Source: Flagellimonas alvinocaridis
GTDB taxonomy: Bacteria; Bacteroidota; Bacteroidia; Flavobacteriales; Flavobacteriaceae
DNA length: 64,000 bases
Direction: 5' to 3'
Assembly (NCBI RefSeq): GCF_004916895.1
Contig: NZ_SNTZ01000004.1
Coordinates: 124,001 to 188,000 of the forward strand
Positions 17,234-26,340 of this stretch are shown here, one piece after another. Below the pieces are notes generated by a model. It worked only from the letters and a program-made list of their open reading frames with translations, was not told the origin of the DNA and did no database searches. Both the position numbers and the translations under genes were made by a program. Position 1 is the stretch's first letter. Each line of letters opens with the position of its first letter.

Positions 17234-18325
17234 ATGAATCGAGATATGATCGAGAGGATACTCAGCGCTCAGAACAGAATCTATTACCACATTCTTTTTT
17301 GGTTGGGCTACATTTTGTTCTATACCGTTCTATGGGGTAGTTACGAGGATAATTATTGGGACCAATTTCAGCAATTGCTGTTTTTGCTGCCATGGAAAAT
17401 TATCCCCACATACATTACGCTATATTACCTGATGCCCAAATACCTATATCCAAAACGCATGACCATGTACATTGGGCTATCCATAATTTTGGCTTTGGCC
17501 ATGGCTCTGATAGACCGCTATATGAACTGGAGGTATCTCTACCACTGGTTCTACCCAGAAGAGGAACATTGGAAAACCCCAGTTTTGTACCTCCCAAAGA
17601 TATTAAACTCCCTCATTGCCGTTTACACTCCCGTTTTTGTGGCTATGGCCATTAAACTGCAGCGTTTTTACTACCAGAAAGAACAAATCAACCAAGCGCT
17701 GGTAAAGGAAAAAATGGAAACCGAGCTTAAATTTCTAAAAGCGCAGATACACCCCCATTTTCTCTTTAACACATTAAACAGTATTTATTCCCTTTCATTG
17801 GAGAAATCCTCCAAAACCCCGGATGCCGTTCTGGGACTGTCCAAATTCTTGGACTATATGCTGTACGAATGCAACGACCGGTTCATCACCGTGGAAAAAG
17901 AATGGGAAGAGTTGATGAACCTCGTGGCTCTGGAGCAATTGCGATATGGGGACAAACTTACCATTTCCACCCATATTGAAAATGATAGCAGCGAGACGTT
18001 TATCCCTCCCCTTTTGTTGCTCCCCTTTGTTGAAAATGCCTTTAAACATGGGGCAGATACACTGATTGACGACTCTTATATTTCCATTGAATTGAAACTC
18101 GTCAACCAACAACTTCATTTTGTGGTAGAAAACAGTAAATCTTCCATTGAGGAGGACAATGGATTGGATACCGATAAAAACATCGGCCTAAAAAATGTAA
18201 AAAGAAGACTGGTCCTTTTCTTTCCCGATAAGCATCAACTGGATATTCAGGAAGAACCTGATCGTTTTTTGGTAAGTTTGAACATAGACCTCAGTGGCAT
18301 TAATGCGCAAACTGCCTATGGATAG
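17234..18325 (+). CDS. LytS-type sensor histidine kinase (His_kinase family PF06580 type)
   Basis: Inner membrane histidine kinase partner of the following LytTR regulator. From the ATG at 17234 it has 363 residues. Four hydrophobic segments span about residues 18-140, then a short coiled linker leads to the phospho-acceptor motif QIHPHFLFNTLNSI. The ATPase region shows PPLLLLPFVENAFKHG (N box) and NIGLKNVKRRL (G box). No periplasmic sensory domain is apparent. The frame runs upstream to a TTG at 17096, but the extra 46 residues are not membrane-like and the ATG at 17234 fits the family start. Its last 8 bases overlap the regulator start. Ligand unknown. Confidence 0.88.
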   Translation: MNRDMIERILSAQNRIYYHILFWLGYILFYTVLWGSYEDNYWDQFQQLLFLLPWKIIPTYITLYYLMPKYLYPKRMTMYIGLSIILALAMALIDRYMNWRYLYHWFYPEEEHWKTPVLYLPKILNSLIAVYTPVFVAMAIKLQRFYYQKEQINQALVKEKMETELKFLKAQIHPHFLFNTLNSIYSLSLEKSSKTPDAVLGLSKFLDYMLYECNDRFITVEKEWEELMNLVALEQLRYGDKLTISTHIENDSSETFIPPLLLLPFVENAFKHGADTLIDDSYISIELKLVNQQLHFVVENSKSSIEEDNGLDTDKNIGLKNVKRRLVLFFPDKHQLDIQEEPDRFLVSLNIDLSGINAQTAYG

Positions 18326-19055
18326 AAAAATCAGATGCATAATTGTTGATGATGAGCCCTTGGCCAGAAAGGTATTGGTGAAGCTAACCGAGCAGATAGA
18401 CCAACTGGAAGTGGTAGCGGTATGTGCCAATGCGGTTGATGCGTTTTGTCATCTTCAAAAGGGGAACATCGATTTGGTTTTTTTGGATATTAAAATGCCC
18501 AAAATAAATGGCCTTGAGCTTTTGGAGTCCCTCAACCCGGCCCCGTTGGTCGTCTTCACCACCGCCTATCGCGAATTTGCCATCAAGGCATTTGAACTGG
18601 ATGCCATTGATTATCTCCTAAAACCCATTTCCATGGGTAGGTTTATGAAAACCATTGCAAAAGCAAACAAATTCTTGTCCGGTCAATCCACTTCCAAAAC
18701 CGAACAACATCCTCCCGAACCCAAAACGGTTGATGAACCAGAGCAATTATACATCAAAACACAACGAAAGGTCATTAAATTGGACCTTTCCCATATTACC
18801 TATTTGGAAAGCTTGAACGATAAGGTCATCCTTCATACATCCAACAATGAAATAACGACCTCCCAAAGGATTGGTCATCTTGCAGACAAACTGCCCAAGG
18901 AACGGTTTGTACGTATCCATCGTTCATTCATGATTGCCGTGGATAAGGTATCCGCTTTTAATAGCATCATGGTGGAAATCAATGGAAAGGAACTTCCCAT
19001 TGGCAGAAATTATCGATCGCATGTTTTGGACCTTCTTCAAAAAGAATTGGATTAA
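18318..19055 (+). CDS. LytTR-family response regulator
   Basis: Two-domain transcription regulator of 245 residues: a receiver domain (about 1-120) with acidic pocket VDDE, phospho-acceptor Asp in LVFLDIKMP, and conserved TTAY and Lys in YLLKPI, then a C-terminal LytTR DNA-binding domain (about 145-245) with YIKTQRKVIKL, YLESLNDKV and RFVRIHRSFMI. The start at 18318 overlaps the kinase stop by 8 bases, indicating translational coupling. Candidate targets include its own operon and the downstream outer membrane protein gene, whose upstream region has repeated ATACGT motifs. Confidence 0.92.
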   Translation: MDRKIRCIIVDDEPLARKVLVKLTEQIDQLEVVAVCANAVDAFCHLQKGNIDLVFLDIKMPKINGLELLESLNPAPLVVFTTAYREFAIKAFELDAIDYLLKPISMGRFMKTIAKANKFLSGQSTSKTEQHPPEPKTVDEPEQLYIKTQRKVIKLDLSHITYLESLNDKVILHTSNNEITTSQRIGHLADKLPKERFVRIHRSFMIAVDKVSAFNSIMVEINGKELPIGRNYRSHVLDLLQKELD

Positions 19056-19127
19056 TCAAACACTTATTTTGGCATCTTCGTTGTTAAGTATTCCTTAAAT
19101 CAGCCGTGAATGCTTTTCGCGCAACCT

Positions 19128-19184
19128 ATACGTACAACTTTGATACGTTTTCGGCACCAAACTCCCTCCAAACGACATTTACGT
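19128..19184 (+). promoter_or_regulatory. repeated (A/T)TACGT motifs upstream of the CBM9/DUF5916 gene
   Basis: ATACGT occurs at 19128-19133 and 19143-19148 (15 bases apart), and TTACGT at 19179-19184. LytTR domains commonly bind paired short direct repeats. These lie in the 215-base gap just downstream of a LytTR gene, so they are possible operator sites; this is inference. Nothing else is recognised in the gap. Confidence 0.3.
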
Positions 19185-19270
19185 GTATTGCTTTGACATT
19201 CCCCAAAATTGCTTGACAATGATGTTAGGGTTACTGTTCTTTGAAACCATCATCAAAAAACGAGCAGTTC

Positions 19271-21487
19271 ATGAAAAGATTCTGGGCCGCATCCTTATTG
19301 TCATTGGTCCCACTTGTAACCGTATCCCAAAATGGCGGTGGTAATACAAGGGCTTTATTCAAATATCAAATTCGAAAAGCTACGGAGCCCATTGCGTTGG
19401 ATGGAACGATTGGGGAAAAAGAGTGGGAGCACCATCAACTAGCAACCAATTTTTTCAATCATTGGCCCAATGATGAGGGGCAGGCCCAGAATCAAACTGA
19501 AGTACGGGTTACGTATGACCATGAGAATGTCTATATCATGGCCAAATGCTATGATACAGGTAGACGTATTATACAATCACTGGTGCGCGACAATGACGAT
19601 GATTACTGGGGAAGTGACAACTTTTCGGTGGTCCTGGACCCTGTAAATACCAAACAAAGCGGATTGCTGTTCGGGGTTACCGCTGGGGGATCCGAGCTGG
19701 AGGGCAGTTTGGTCATTGAGGATGGACAAACATGGATGTCCCCGAATTGGGACAATAAATGGTCCTCTAAAACCGCACAGTACGCTGACTACTGGGTCGC
19801 AGAAATAGCCATTCCCTTGAAAACATTGCGCTACAACCCCAACCAACGGGATTGGGGCATTAATTTTATACGTGGAGACAAACAGAACAACGCCTATACC
19901 ACTTGGACCCAGTTTCCCGTAAACTTCAATGGCGTGAGCATCAACTATATGGGAACCTTGGAATGGGACCAAAGTCCTGAAAAAGCTAAGGGAACCTTTA
20001 TTTTGAATCCCTATGTCACCAGTTCTTCAATACGTGATTTTGAGGACAGTGAACAACAAGAGGCCGAGCTCAACAATGACCTTGGTGGTGAGGTAAAAGT
20101 GGCCTTGACCAGTAGTTTGAATCTAGATCTTACCCTATTCCCTGATTTTTCCAATGCCGATGTGGACCAACAGGTGACCAACATTACCCGCTTTGATATT
20201 TTTTTACCGGAGCAGCGTAACTTCTTTCTGGAGAACAATGACATCTTCTCCAATTTTGGCACATACGATATTAAACCTTTCTTCTCCCGGAGAATCGGTA
20301 TCATGGAAGGCAAAGCCATTCCTATTGATTTTGGAGGCAGGCTAACCGGGAACATCACCCAGAACCTACGGGTTGGGGTCATGAATGTGCAGACCCGGCG
20401 CACGGATGAATTTGCGGCACAGAACTACAGTGTTGCAGCTTTTCAGCAAAAAGTATTGCAGCGTTCCGCCATCAAGGCATTGTTCATCAACAGGCAGGCC
20501 ACCAGTACCACTTCGGAGATGGAGTATTCCAGAAATGCAGGGTTGGAGTTCAGTTATATTTCCGAGAGCGGCAAGCTCAACAACACCTTCATGTACCATA
20601 CTTCCCTGACCCCAGAAAACTTGGAGGACACCCATTTTTATGGTTTTACGGGAAACTATCTGACCAAACGGTTCAGAACAGGATGGCTACTCAATATTGT
20701 GGGCGAAAACTATATCACAGAGCTTGGGGTTAATCCTCGGTTGGAAAACTATAATGCCTTGACCGAGGAAACCGTAAGACTTGGTTATACCCTATTCAAT
20801 CCTTGGGTACGTTATCTTTTCTTTCCTGAAGGGGAGAATAGTAAATTAAATTATCATGGACTACGGACCTGGAACAATCTCTATCTCAATTCCGATGCTA
20901 GCTTTAATGAGCTTGAGAACAATCTTGCCTACGATTTTGAATATCGGAATACTGCTAAACTCAACTTGATAGGTCGATACCAGAAAGTAGACTTGCTCTT
21001 CCCCACCGAATTGATCGGGGATGAATTCACTCCAATTCCCATGGGCAATTATTCCTTTGCCCGATTTGATGTACAGTACAGCTCCGATGTTCGCAAAACC
21101 GTTGTATGGAACACCAATGTAGGGTATGGCCAATTCTTTAACGGCACCCGCCTAGGAGCCATGTTACAGGGTTCGTTACGGTTTAGGCCTTGGGGCACCT
21201 TTGGCCTCACCTATGACTACAACGACATCCGTTTGGCTGAAGGATATGGGGAAAAGGATCTGCATTTGGCCCGATTCAATGGAAACATAAGCTTCTCCAA
21301 CAAGCTTTTTCTCACCAATGTGGTCCAGTACAATTCCCGGGACAATAACTTCAGTGCATTTTCCAGATTGCAATGGCGTTACAGCCCCATGTCCGATATA
21401 TTCCTGATATACAACGAGAACCATGACACCGAAGGTCTGGGTATCAAAAACAGGTCCATGGTACTGAAGGTTACCTATTGGTTGTAG
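19271..21487 (+). CDS. exported CBM9-like/DUF5916 outer membrane beta-barrel protein
   Basis: Secreted protein of 738 residues with a signal peptide (MKRFWAASLLSLVPLVTVS, start at 19271). The N-terminal part (about 30-230) resembles the carbohydrate-binding family 9/DOMON-like sandwich: IALDGTIGEKEW, VRVTYDHENVYIMAKC, DNFSVVLDP and WVAEIAIPLKTLRY. The rest (about 240-738) resembles the DUF5916 barrel, with FLPEQRNFFLENNDIF, an SRRIG motif, and many alternating aromatic strands to the C-terminal VLKVTYWL. Function in this family is not established; a surface or porin-like role is inferred. It is downstream of the LytS/LytTR pair. Confidence 0.82.
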   Translation: MKRFWAASLLSLVPLVTVSQNGGGNTRALFKYQIRKATEPIALDGTIGEKEWEHHQLATNFFNHWPNDEGQAQNQTEVRVTYDHENVYIMAKCYDTGRRIIQSLVRDNDDDYWGSDNFSVVLDPVNTKQSGLLFGVTAGGSELEGSLVIEDGQTWMSPNWDNKWSSKTAQYADYWVAEIAIPLKTLRYNPNQRDWGINFIRGDKQNNAYTTWTQFPVNFNGVSINYMGTLEWDQSPEKAKGTFILNPYVTSSSIRDFEDSEQQEAELNNDLGGEVKVALTSSLNLDLTLFPDFSNADVDQQVTNITRFDIFLPEQRNFFLENNDIFSNFGTYDIKPFFSRRIGIMEGKAIPIDFGGRLTGNITQNLRVGVMNVQTRRTDEFAAQNYSVAAFQQKVLQRSAIKALFINRQATSTTSEMEYSRNAGLEFSYISESGKLNNTFMYHTSLTPENLEDTHFYGFTGNYLTKRFRTGWLLNIVGENYITELGVNPRLENYNALTEETVRLGYTLFNPWVRYLFFPEGENSKLNYHGLRTWNNLYLNSDASFNELENNLAYDFEYRNTAKLNLIGRYQKVDLLFPTELIGDEFTPIPMGNYSFARFDVQYSSDVRKTVVWNTNVGYGQFFNGTRLGAMLQGSLRFRPWGTFGLTYDYNDIRLAEGYGEKDLHLARFNGNISFSNKLFLTNVVQYNSRDNNFSAFSRLQWRYSPMSDIFLIYNENHDTEGLGIKNRSMVLKVTYWL

Positions 21488-21526
21488 CAAATGAGCGTTT
21501 GACCCCATAAAGCCAGATCATTTGCT

Positions 21527-21534
21527 TATTTTTG
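21527..21534 (+). promoter_or_regulatory. candidate -7 element for rpe-ypdA
   Basis: TATTTTTG matches TAnnTTTG, 20 bases before the rpe ATG at 21555. A TTTG at 21498-21501 lies 25 bases upstream, longer than usual for a -33 element. Confidence 0.55.
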
Positions 21535-21554
21535 TATCAGCTTTTAACGATCAA

Positions 21555-22214
21555 ATGCAGAAAAAATTAGTTGCTCCCTCCCTATTGGCATCAGATTTTG
21601 CCAATTTACAACGCGATATTGAAATGGTGAACCAAAGTGATGCCGATTGGTTTCACTTGGACATCATGGACGGTGTGTTCGTTCCCAATATTTCATTTGG
21701 AATGCCCGTGGTACAGGCCATGGCCAAACATGCCCAAAAACCTTTGGATGTACACCTGATGATCGTTGATCCCGATCGCTACATCAAAACCTTTGCGAAA
21801 CTGGGAGTGCATCATTTAAGCGTGCACTATGAGGCCTGTCCCCACCTACACAGAACCCTTCAGGCGATAAAGGCCGAGGGCATGAAAGCCGGTGTAGCCT
21901 TAAATCCGCATACACCCGTAAGTTTACTGGAGGATATCATCCAAGATATCGACATTGTCATTGTGATGAGCGTGAACCCCGGTTTTGGTGGGCAGAGCTT
22001 TATCGAGAATACCTATCAGAAGGTAAAAGACCTCAAGGCACTCATTGAACGGAAAAACTCCAATGCCCTTATCGAGATTGATGGGGGTGTAAATGATGCC
22101 AATGCCAAAAAACTGGTGGATGCCGGAGCGGACATTTTGGTGGCGGGCAGCTTTGTCTTTAAAAGTGAGAATCCCACCCAAACCATTAAAAGGTTGAAAG
22201 AAAAAATTGCATAA
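21555..22214 (+). CDS. rpe: ribulose-phosphate 3-epimerase
   Basis: Pentose phosphate pathway TIM-barrel enzyme interconverting ribulose 5-phosphate and xylulose 5-phosphate. From the ATG at 21555 it has 219 residues, the normal size. Motifs: APSLLASDFANL, HLDIMDGVFVPNISFG (metal His and catalytic Asp), LDVHLMI, VMSVNPGFGGQSFI, and EIDGGVND with the second catalytic Asp. The upstream TTG start at 21522 lies before the promoter element and is rejected. Its stop shares one base with the ypdA start (TAATG). Confidence 0.97.
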   Translation: MQKKLVAPSLLASDFANLQRDIEMVNQSDADWFHLDIMDGVFVPNISFGMPVVQAMAKHAQKPLDVHLMIVDPDRYIKTFAKLGVHHLSVHYEACPHLHRTLQAIKAEGMKAGVALNPHTPVSLLEDIIQDIDIVIVMSVNPGFGGQSFIENTYQKVKDLKALIERKNSNALIEIDGGVNDANAKKLVDAGADILVAGSFVFKSENPTQTIKRLKEKIA

Positions 22215-23200
22215 TGCAGGATTTTGATGTTGTCATTATTGGAGGGGGACCCATTGGCATTGCCTGTGGTCTTGAGGCCAAAAAACAAGGGCTCACCTAT
22301 GTAATCATTGAAAAAGGACCCATTGTAAATTCCTTGTTCAACTATCCAATAAACATGCAGTTTTTTTCTTCATCGGAGAAACTGGAAATAGACGACATCC
22401 CCTTTATCAGCAAAGAAGCCAAACCCAAACGCAATGAAGCGCTGGAGTACTACCGAAGAATTGTGACTTCCAATCAACTCAACATCCACCTTTTTGAAAA
22501 AGTACTGAATGTGGAGCAAAAGGCAACTTCCTTCAACATAAAAACGGACAAGGACACCTACAAGGCCAAAAACGTTATTGTGGCCACAGGTTTTTACGAT
22601 CTACCCAACAAAATCAATGTCCCGGGAGAGGATTTACCAAAGGTTTCCCACTATTACAAAGACCCTCATTTTTATGCCAGTCAAAAATTGGTCGTGGTGG
22701 GAGCAAGCAATTCCGCCATTGATGCCGCCTTGGAATGCTGGCGGAAAGGGGCCGAAGTCAACTTGATCATTCGAGGTCCCGAAGTGGGTCAACGCGTAAA
22801 ATATTGGGTGCGTCCCGATATCGTAAATCGAATTGAGGAAGGTAGCATAAAGGCCTATTACAATTCCACCGTGAAAGAAATCACGGAAAGTGAAGTCGTT
22901 ATAAACACTCTCCAAGGTGAAGTTACCTTGACCAATGATTTTGTATTGGCCCTGACCGGGTACATGCCCAATTTTGATTTTTTGGAAAAACTGGGCATCC
23001 AACTTTCCGAAGATGGCAAAAGGCTACCTACCTACGACCCAGAAACCATGGAAACCAATATTCCTGGATTGTTTTTGGCTGGAGTAATCTGTGGAGGGAT
23101 GGAAACCCACAAATGGTTTATTGAAAATTCCCGTATCCATGCCCCCATCATCATGAAGGCCATCAAGCAAAAAATGGCCTTGGAAGATAAGACATCCTAA
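22214..23200 (+). CDS. ypdA: YpdA-type bacillithiol disulfide reductase (FAD/NADPH oxidoreductase)
   Basis: Flavoprotein of 328 residues, thioredoxin reductase-like but without the CxxC redox pair. The FAD Rossmann motif GGGPIGIACGLEA is at about residues 9-21, ATGFYDLPNK follows, and the NADPH motif VVGASNSAIDAAL is at about 157-170. FLAGVICGGMETHKWFIENSR near the C terminus matches YpdA. YpdA reduces bacillithiol disulfide in Bacillota, and many Bacteroidota carry bacillithiol genes, so the same role is likely. It is translationally coupled to rpe (one-base overlap), with no obvious metabolic link. Confidence 0.85.
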   Translation: MQDFDVVIIGGGPIGIACGLEAKKQGLTYVIIEKGPIVNSLFNYPINMQFFSSSEKLEIDDIPFISKEAKPKRNEALEYYRRIVTSNQLNIHLFEKVLNVEQKATSFNIKTDKDTYKAKNVIVATGFYDLPNKINVPGEDLPKVSHYYKDPHFYASQKLVVVGASNSAIDAALECWRKGAEVNLIIRGPEVGQRVKYWVRPDIVNRIEEGSIKAYYNSTVKEITESEVVINTLQGEVTLTNDFVLALTGYMPNFDFLEKLGIQLSEDGKRLPTYDPETMETNIPGLFLAGVICGGMETHKWFIENSRIHAPIIMKAIKQKMALEDKTS

Positions 23201-23244
23201 AACGTCCAAAATTTTGTATTTTCAGGGAACACACTTTGGTTGCC

Positions 23245-23994
23245 ATGAAAATGATAAAACAGTTCCATTTAGCAGCACAGTACCTAGCTACTGCTGGCAA
23301 AAGTTTTTTACCCCACAAGAAGGATGACAGCCATACGAATTTAGGGTTTTCAGTGGCCGATAAAAGTTTGCTCACTTGGCCTCTGAATACTTCTGGCACG
23401 GAATTGGGGTTAAATTATGGCACTTTTTCCCTTGACTGGAAATCCAGTACAATACAGTCACTTTCCCTAAAGGGAAAGACCCATACAGAGGTGGTGGAAT
23501 GGCTCTCCAAAATGGCAGAAGTCTCAGGGCTTGAAAAACCCTACCAATACAATCTTCATTACAGCTTGCCTTATACTATGACTGGTGAGAAGGTATTTGA
23601 ACTTTCCGATAGCAGTGAAGTTCAGGAACTCATCCGCTTGCGGGGCTTGGCCCAAAATATACTTACCACATTCTTGAAGGATGAAAAATTGGAATCTGAA
23701 GTGCGTGTATGGCCCCATCATTTTGATACGGGTGCTTTTGCCCATCTCCATGATGGTTCAGGAAAATCCGTGGGATTGGGACTAGCCATTCCGGATAGTA
23801 TGGTGAACGACTTCTATTTTTATATCAGTGGTTATCGAGGTAATACCCAGTTGCGAACCTGGGCCTTTAAGCCACTCGCCCAAGGCACATGGAAAAACAA
23901 TGGGTTTAAGGGAGCCATTTTACCCGCTTCCGATATAACGGAAGCAACGACATCTGCTTTTTTCAAAGAGGCTTTGACAATGTACAAGATGTAA
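23245..23994 (+). CDS. unrecognised cytoplasmic protein with a WPHHFD motif
   Basis: A 249-residue product from the ATG at 23245, with no signal peptide or membrane segment. A notable motif is VRVWPHHFDTGAF in the middle, followed by a Gly-rich stretch (SVGLGLAIP) and FYFYISGYRG. The His-His-Phe-Asp motif recalls DUF5996-like proteins, but I cannot confirm this. A weak -7-like TATTTTCA is upstream. It lies 44 bases after ypdA in the same direction and may be read through. Function unknown. Confidence 0.7.
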   Translation: MKMIKQFHLAAQYLATAGKSFLPHKKDDSHTNLGFSVADKSLLTWPLNTSGTELGLNYGTFSLDWKSSTIQSLSLKGKTHTEVVEWLSKMAEVSGLEKPYQYNLHYSLPYTMTGEKVFELSDSSEVQELIRLRGLAQNILTTFLKDEKLESEVRVWPHHFDTGAFAHLHDGSGKSVGLGLAIPDSMVNDFYFYISGYRGNTQLRTWAFKPLAQGTWKNNGFKGAILPASDITEATTSAFFKEALTMYKM

Positions 23995-24037
23995 AACCCT
24001 CCGTTTATATTTTACTTATCTTAAAAAAAGAATTTTA

Positions 24038-24598
24038 TTGGAAAGTAGATTTACCAAATACATAAGTACTGATGAACAAATTTTATGGGAAGGTAGACCC
24101 ATAATTCATAAATCGAATTTTCTTTATGTAACTTTTTTGTTCACTACAGGTTTATTCATCATCTTGGTTTCTCTAATATGGACTTTTACAGTCTTTATAA
24201 ATGATGCTCCAGTCCTATTTAAAATATTTGGAACCCTATTTTTACTTATTGGAATTTTTCAATTAATAACTAGAACCGTTCTGCACAGAATCAGAAAATC
24301 TAAAATCTACTATGCCATAACCAATGAAAGAATATTTATAGAATATTGGTTCTTCAGAAAACATATTAAAAGCTATAGTATTAAACTATTACCCAAGCCC
24401 ATACTCAAACCATACTCAAAAGGAGTCGGGACAATTTTAATCAATTATGATAAGCCATGGTCATATAAAATATTCACAATTGGAATAGAGTACACTTGGC
24501 GCGATCAATGGCGAAGATTAGAACATATTACCAATGCTGCTGACGTTTTTAACTTAATAAATGTCCAAAGGAACATTTTAAATCATTCTAAGCTTTGA
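24038..24598 (+). CDS. small membrane protein with PH-like domain, TTG start, AT-rich
   Basis: A 186-residue product. There is no ATG in the frame before the membrane segments, or any Met after the start, so the TTG at 24038 is the likely start codon. Two hydrophobic segments lie at about 30-52 and 62-80, followed by YYAITNERIFIEYWFF, a pattern of bacterial PH-like membrane proteins. Base composition is visibly more AT-rich than its neighbours and codon use differs, suggesting recent acquisition. Its last 21 bases overlap the 3' end of the convergent ATP-grasp gene. Function unknown. Confidence 0.72.
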   Translation: MESRFTKYISTDEQILWEGRPIIHKSNFLYVTFLFTTGLFIILVSLIWTFTVFINDAPVLFKIFGTLFLLIGIFQLITRTVLHRIRKSKIYYAITNERIFIEYWFFRKHIKSYSIKLLPKPILKPYSKGVGTILINYDKPWSYKIFTIGIEYTWRDQWRRLEHITNAADVFNLINVQRNILNHSKL

Positions 24599-25621
24599 TT
24601 CCAAAGCCTCATGATCTCTAAGCATGGCCCTACCGTCTTTGAAGCTTAAATAGGAATGTCCTTTTTTATGATTGAGAATGCTCACTTCATTCATATAACC
24701 CCAATGCTTGGCAATTTCGCGCCATGCGAAAAACAGGGAATGCTTGGGATCGTAAATATGGGTAGCCTCTCCCCCTGCCCCATTGATTTCAATCACACTA
24801 AAATTTTTGCCTAGGCTAAGCTCTTCAAAAGAATTGTACAACACATCCAACCGACCATAATGGAACTCTCTCATTTGGGAACAGATGCTGTTTACGACTT
24901 TTTCTAGGCCATCATTTAATTTATCGGTGATGTCCACAAATTTTGCGCCCCGAGTATGGCTTCCATAAGGCACCAGAATAAATTCCTCACCTTCCTTTAG
25001 CACTGTCTTTAACGTTTCTCCGAACTTCTTTTCCAAAGCCTTTAACTGTAAATGGCTCCGATACTCCTTTTTGATCAATTCTTCAATGGTGTTGGTTCCA
25101 TTTCCAATGACGGAAAGAAATTCTTTGGACACAATGCCCGTGACCCTCCCCTTTTCCGAACCCGGTATACGCACATAAAAAATACCCACTTCCTTGGTAT
25201 ACGGAATGAGTTCCTGCACCAAAAAATGGGATGGGGTACGCTTAAGATAGTTTTTAAATTCGTCCTTATTGTAGATTTTATCCACCCCAAAGGCCTTCAT
25301 CCCTATATCTGGTTTGGCAATGAAGGGAAAGCCAATATCCGATGCCAAAATTCTTTCCAGAGCCAGCTTGGAAGATTCATTTTTACCAACAAATACGGTT
25401 TTGGGGATAAACTGTTGCGGGATCATCTTATAGATCTCCATTTTGGATTCCATGGCCATACCCCCATTCTTCATGGCCGGATTTGCGGCATTGAAAAAGA
25501 AAAAGGAACGCGCCTTGATGGAATAATACAGCCAAACCGGAAACAATGGGTAGTAAATGGCCCATAACGGCCAGTACTCCCAATGGGTTAGCTTGTGCCA
25601 TTTTAGTTTAAAGCTGCTCAT
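24578..25621 (-). CDS. ATP-grasp ligase-like protein (D-Ala-D-Ala ligase-like fold)
   Basis: The 347-residue product begins with a hydrophobic stretch (about 16-38) that may anchor it to the membrane. An ATP-grasp fold follows: FPFIAKPDIG (ATP-binding Lys), FLVQELIPY, a middle lobe, and FHYGRLDVLYN plus FSVIEINGAGGE (metal-binding Asp/Glu/Asn triad). Related proteins are often named D-alanine-D-alanine ligase, but the N-terminal segment and context differ from Ddl, and no other mur gene is beside it. It is the last gene of a four-gene overlapping operon and starts inside the stop of the NRDE gene (ATGA). The acceptor and donor substrates are unknown. Confidence 0.78.
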   Translation of the reverse strand: MSSFKLKWHKLTHWEYWPLWAIYYPLFPVWLYYSIKARSFFFFNAANPAMKNGGMAMESKMEIYKMIPQQFIPKTVFVGKNESSKLALERILASDIGFPFIAKPDIGMKAFGVDKIYNKDEFKNYLKRTPSHFLVQELIPYTKEVGIFYVRIPGSEKGRVTGIVSKEFLSVIGNGTNTIEELIKKEYRSHLQLKALEKKFGETLKTVLKEGEEFILVPYGSHTRGAKFVDITDKLNDGLEKVVNSICSQMREFHYGRLDVLYNSFEELSLGKNFSVIEINGAGGEATHIYDPKHSLFFAWREIAKHWGYMNEVSILNHKKGHSYLSFKDGRAMLRDHEALESKLRMI

Positions 25622-26340
25622 TTTATGGGTAATATGGATGTGGATGAAAAGGGCAATTCATAGAATTTGTCATCGAGAAGGTCAAAATGACGTAATAACA
25701 TATCTTCCTGATCAATGACTACTTGGGTAACACTGAAGGTTTTAAGTCCGGTTTCACGATCAATGATAAAACCGTTTTCAAAATCCTCATGATTGTTGGA
25801 ATGGAAATCCACCACATCGGAGGCTTCAATATGGTCTTGGTCTTTCAAAAAATCCTCGAACATTTTGGCCCTTCGGGCAATCACCTCATCACTGTACAGG
25901 GTCGCCGAAGACCAAATATGGTTTTTAGACTTGTCCAATGGCCTAAAATATTTCTGGCTCCCATCCCATCGAAATTCCAATAGATTTCCATTGAGCAACA
26001 CCAGGGTGAAGGGTTCTATCTGGTATAAATCCATTTTTTGCAACAGTAACTCGGGCTCGGCGGAAGCTATCACATCCAACAATACCAATCCCCTACTCTT
26101 GGCATAGGGCCCTTGTGTCTGATGCCGAACAAAAGCCCCATTGAGCAAAACGGCCACATGTCCCAATTCATTGAGAGCAAACCAGGTTCCCCCTGCCTTA
26201 GGGTCCTTAGGAAATACAACCTTCAAGGAACCGATCATCTCTTCCTTGGGTTCAAAAGCCAAGGGGCGTGACACATGCTCATCACGATTGGAAGTAATAA
26301 AATATTTACCCCGTTCTGAGATGAAACTTACTGTGCACAT
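25618..26340 (-). CDS. NRDE family protein (TANGO2-like, Ntn-hydrolase fold)
   Basis: A 240-residue protein starting MCTVSFI, with Cys2 placed as the N-terminal nucleophile typical of Ntn hydrolases. The NRDE signature is present as ITSNRDEHVSRP (about 16-27), followed by GGTWFALNELG and VLLNGAF. In animals the homologue TANGO2 is linked to haem and lipid handling; the bacterial role is unknown. Its start lies 13 bases inside the DinB-like gene and its stop overlaps the ATP-grasp start by 4 bases, so it is part of a coupled operon. Confidence 0.85.
   Translation of the reverse strand: MCTVSFISERGKYFITSNRDEHVSRPLAFEPKEEMIGSLKVVFPKDPKAGGTWFALNELGHVAVLLNGAFVRHQTQGPYAKSRGLVLLDVIASAEPELLLQKMDLYQIEPFTLVLLNGNLLEFRWDGSQKYFRPLDKSKNHIWSSATLYSDEVIARRAKMFEDFLKDQDHIEASDVVDFHSNNHEDFENGFIIDRETGLKTFSVTQVVIDQEDMLLRHFDLLDDKFYELPFSSTSILPIK

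Noticed and set aside
24578-25621. Cell-wall D-Ala-D-Ala ligase (ddl)
   Set aside because: The ATP-grasp fold fits, but the hydrophobic N terminus and operon context do not match Ddl, and it is not in the dcw cluster.
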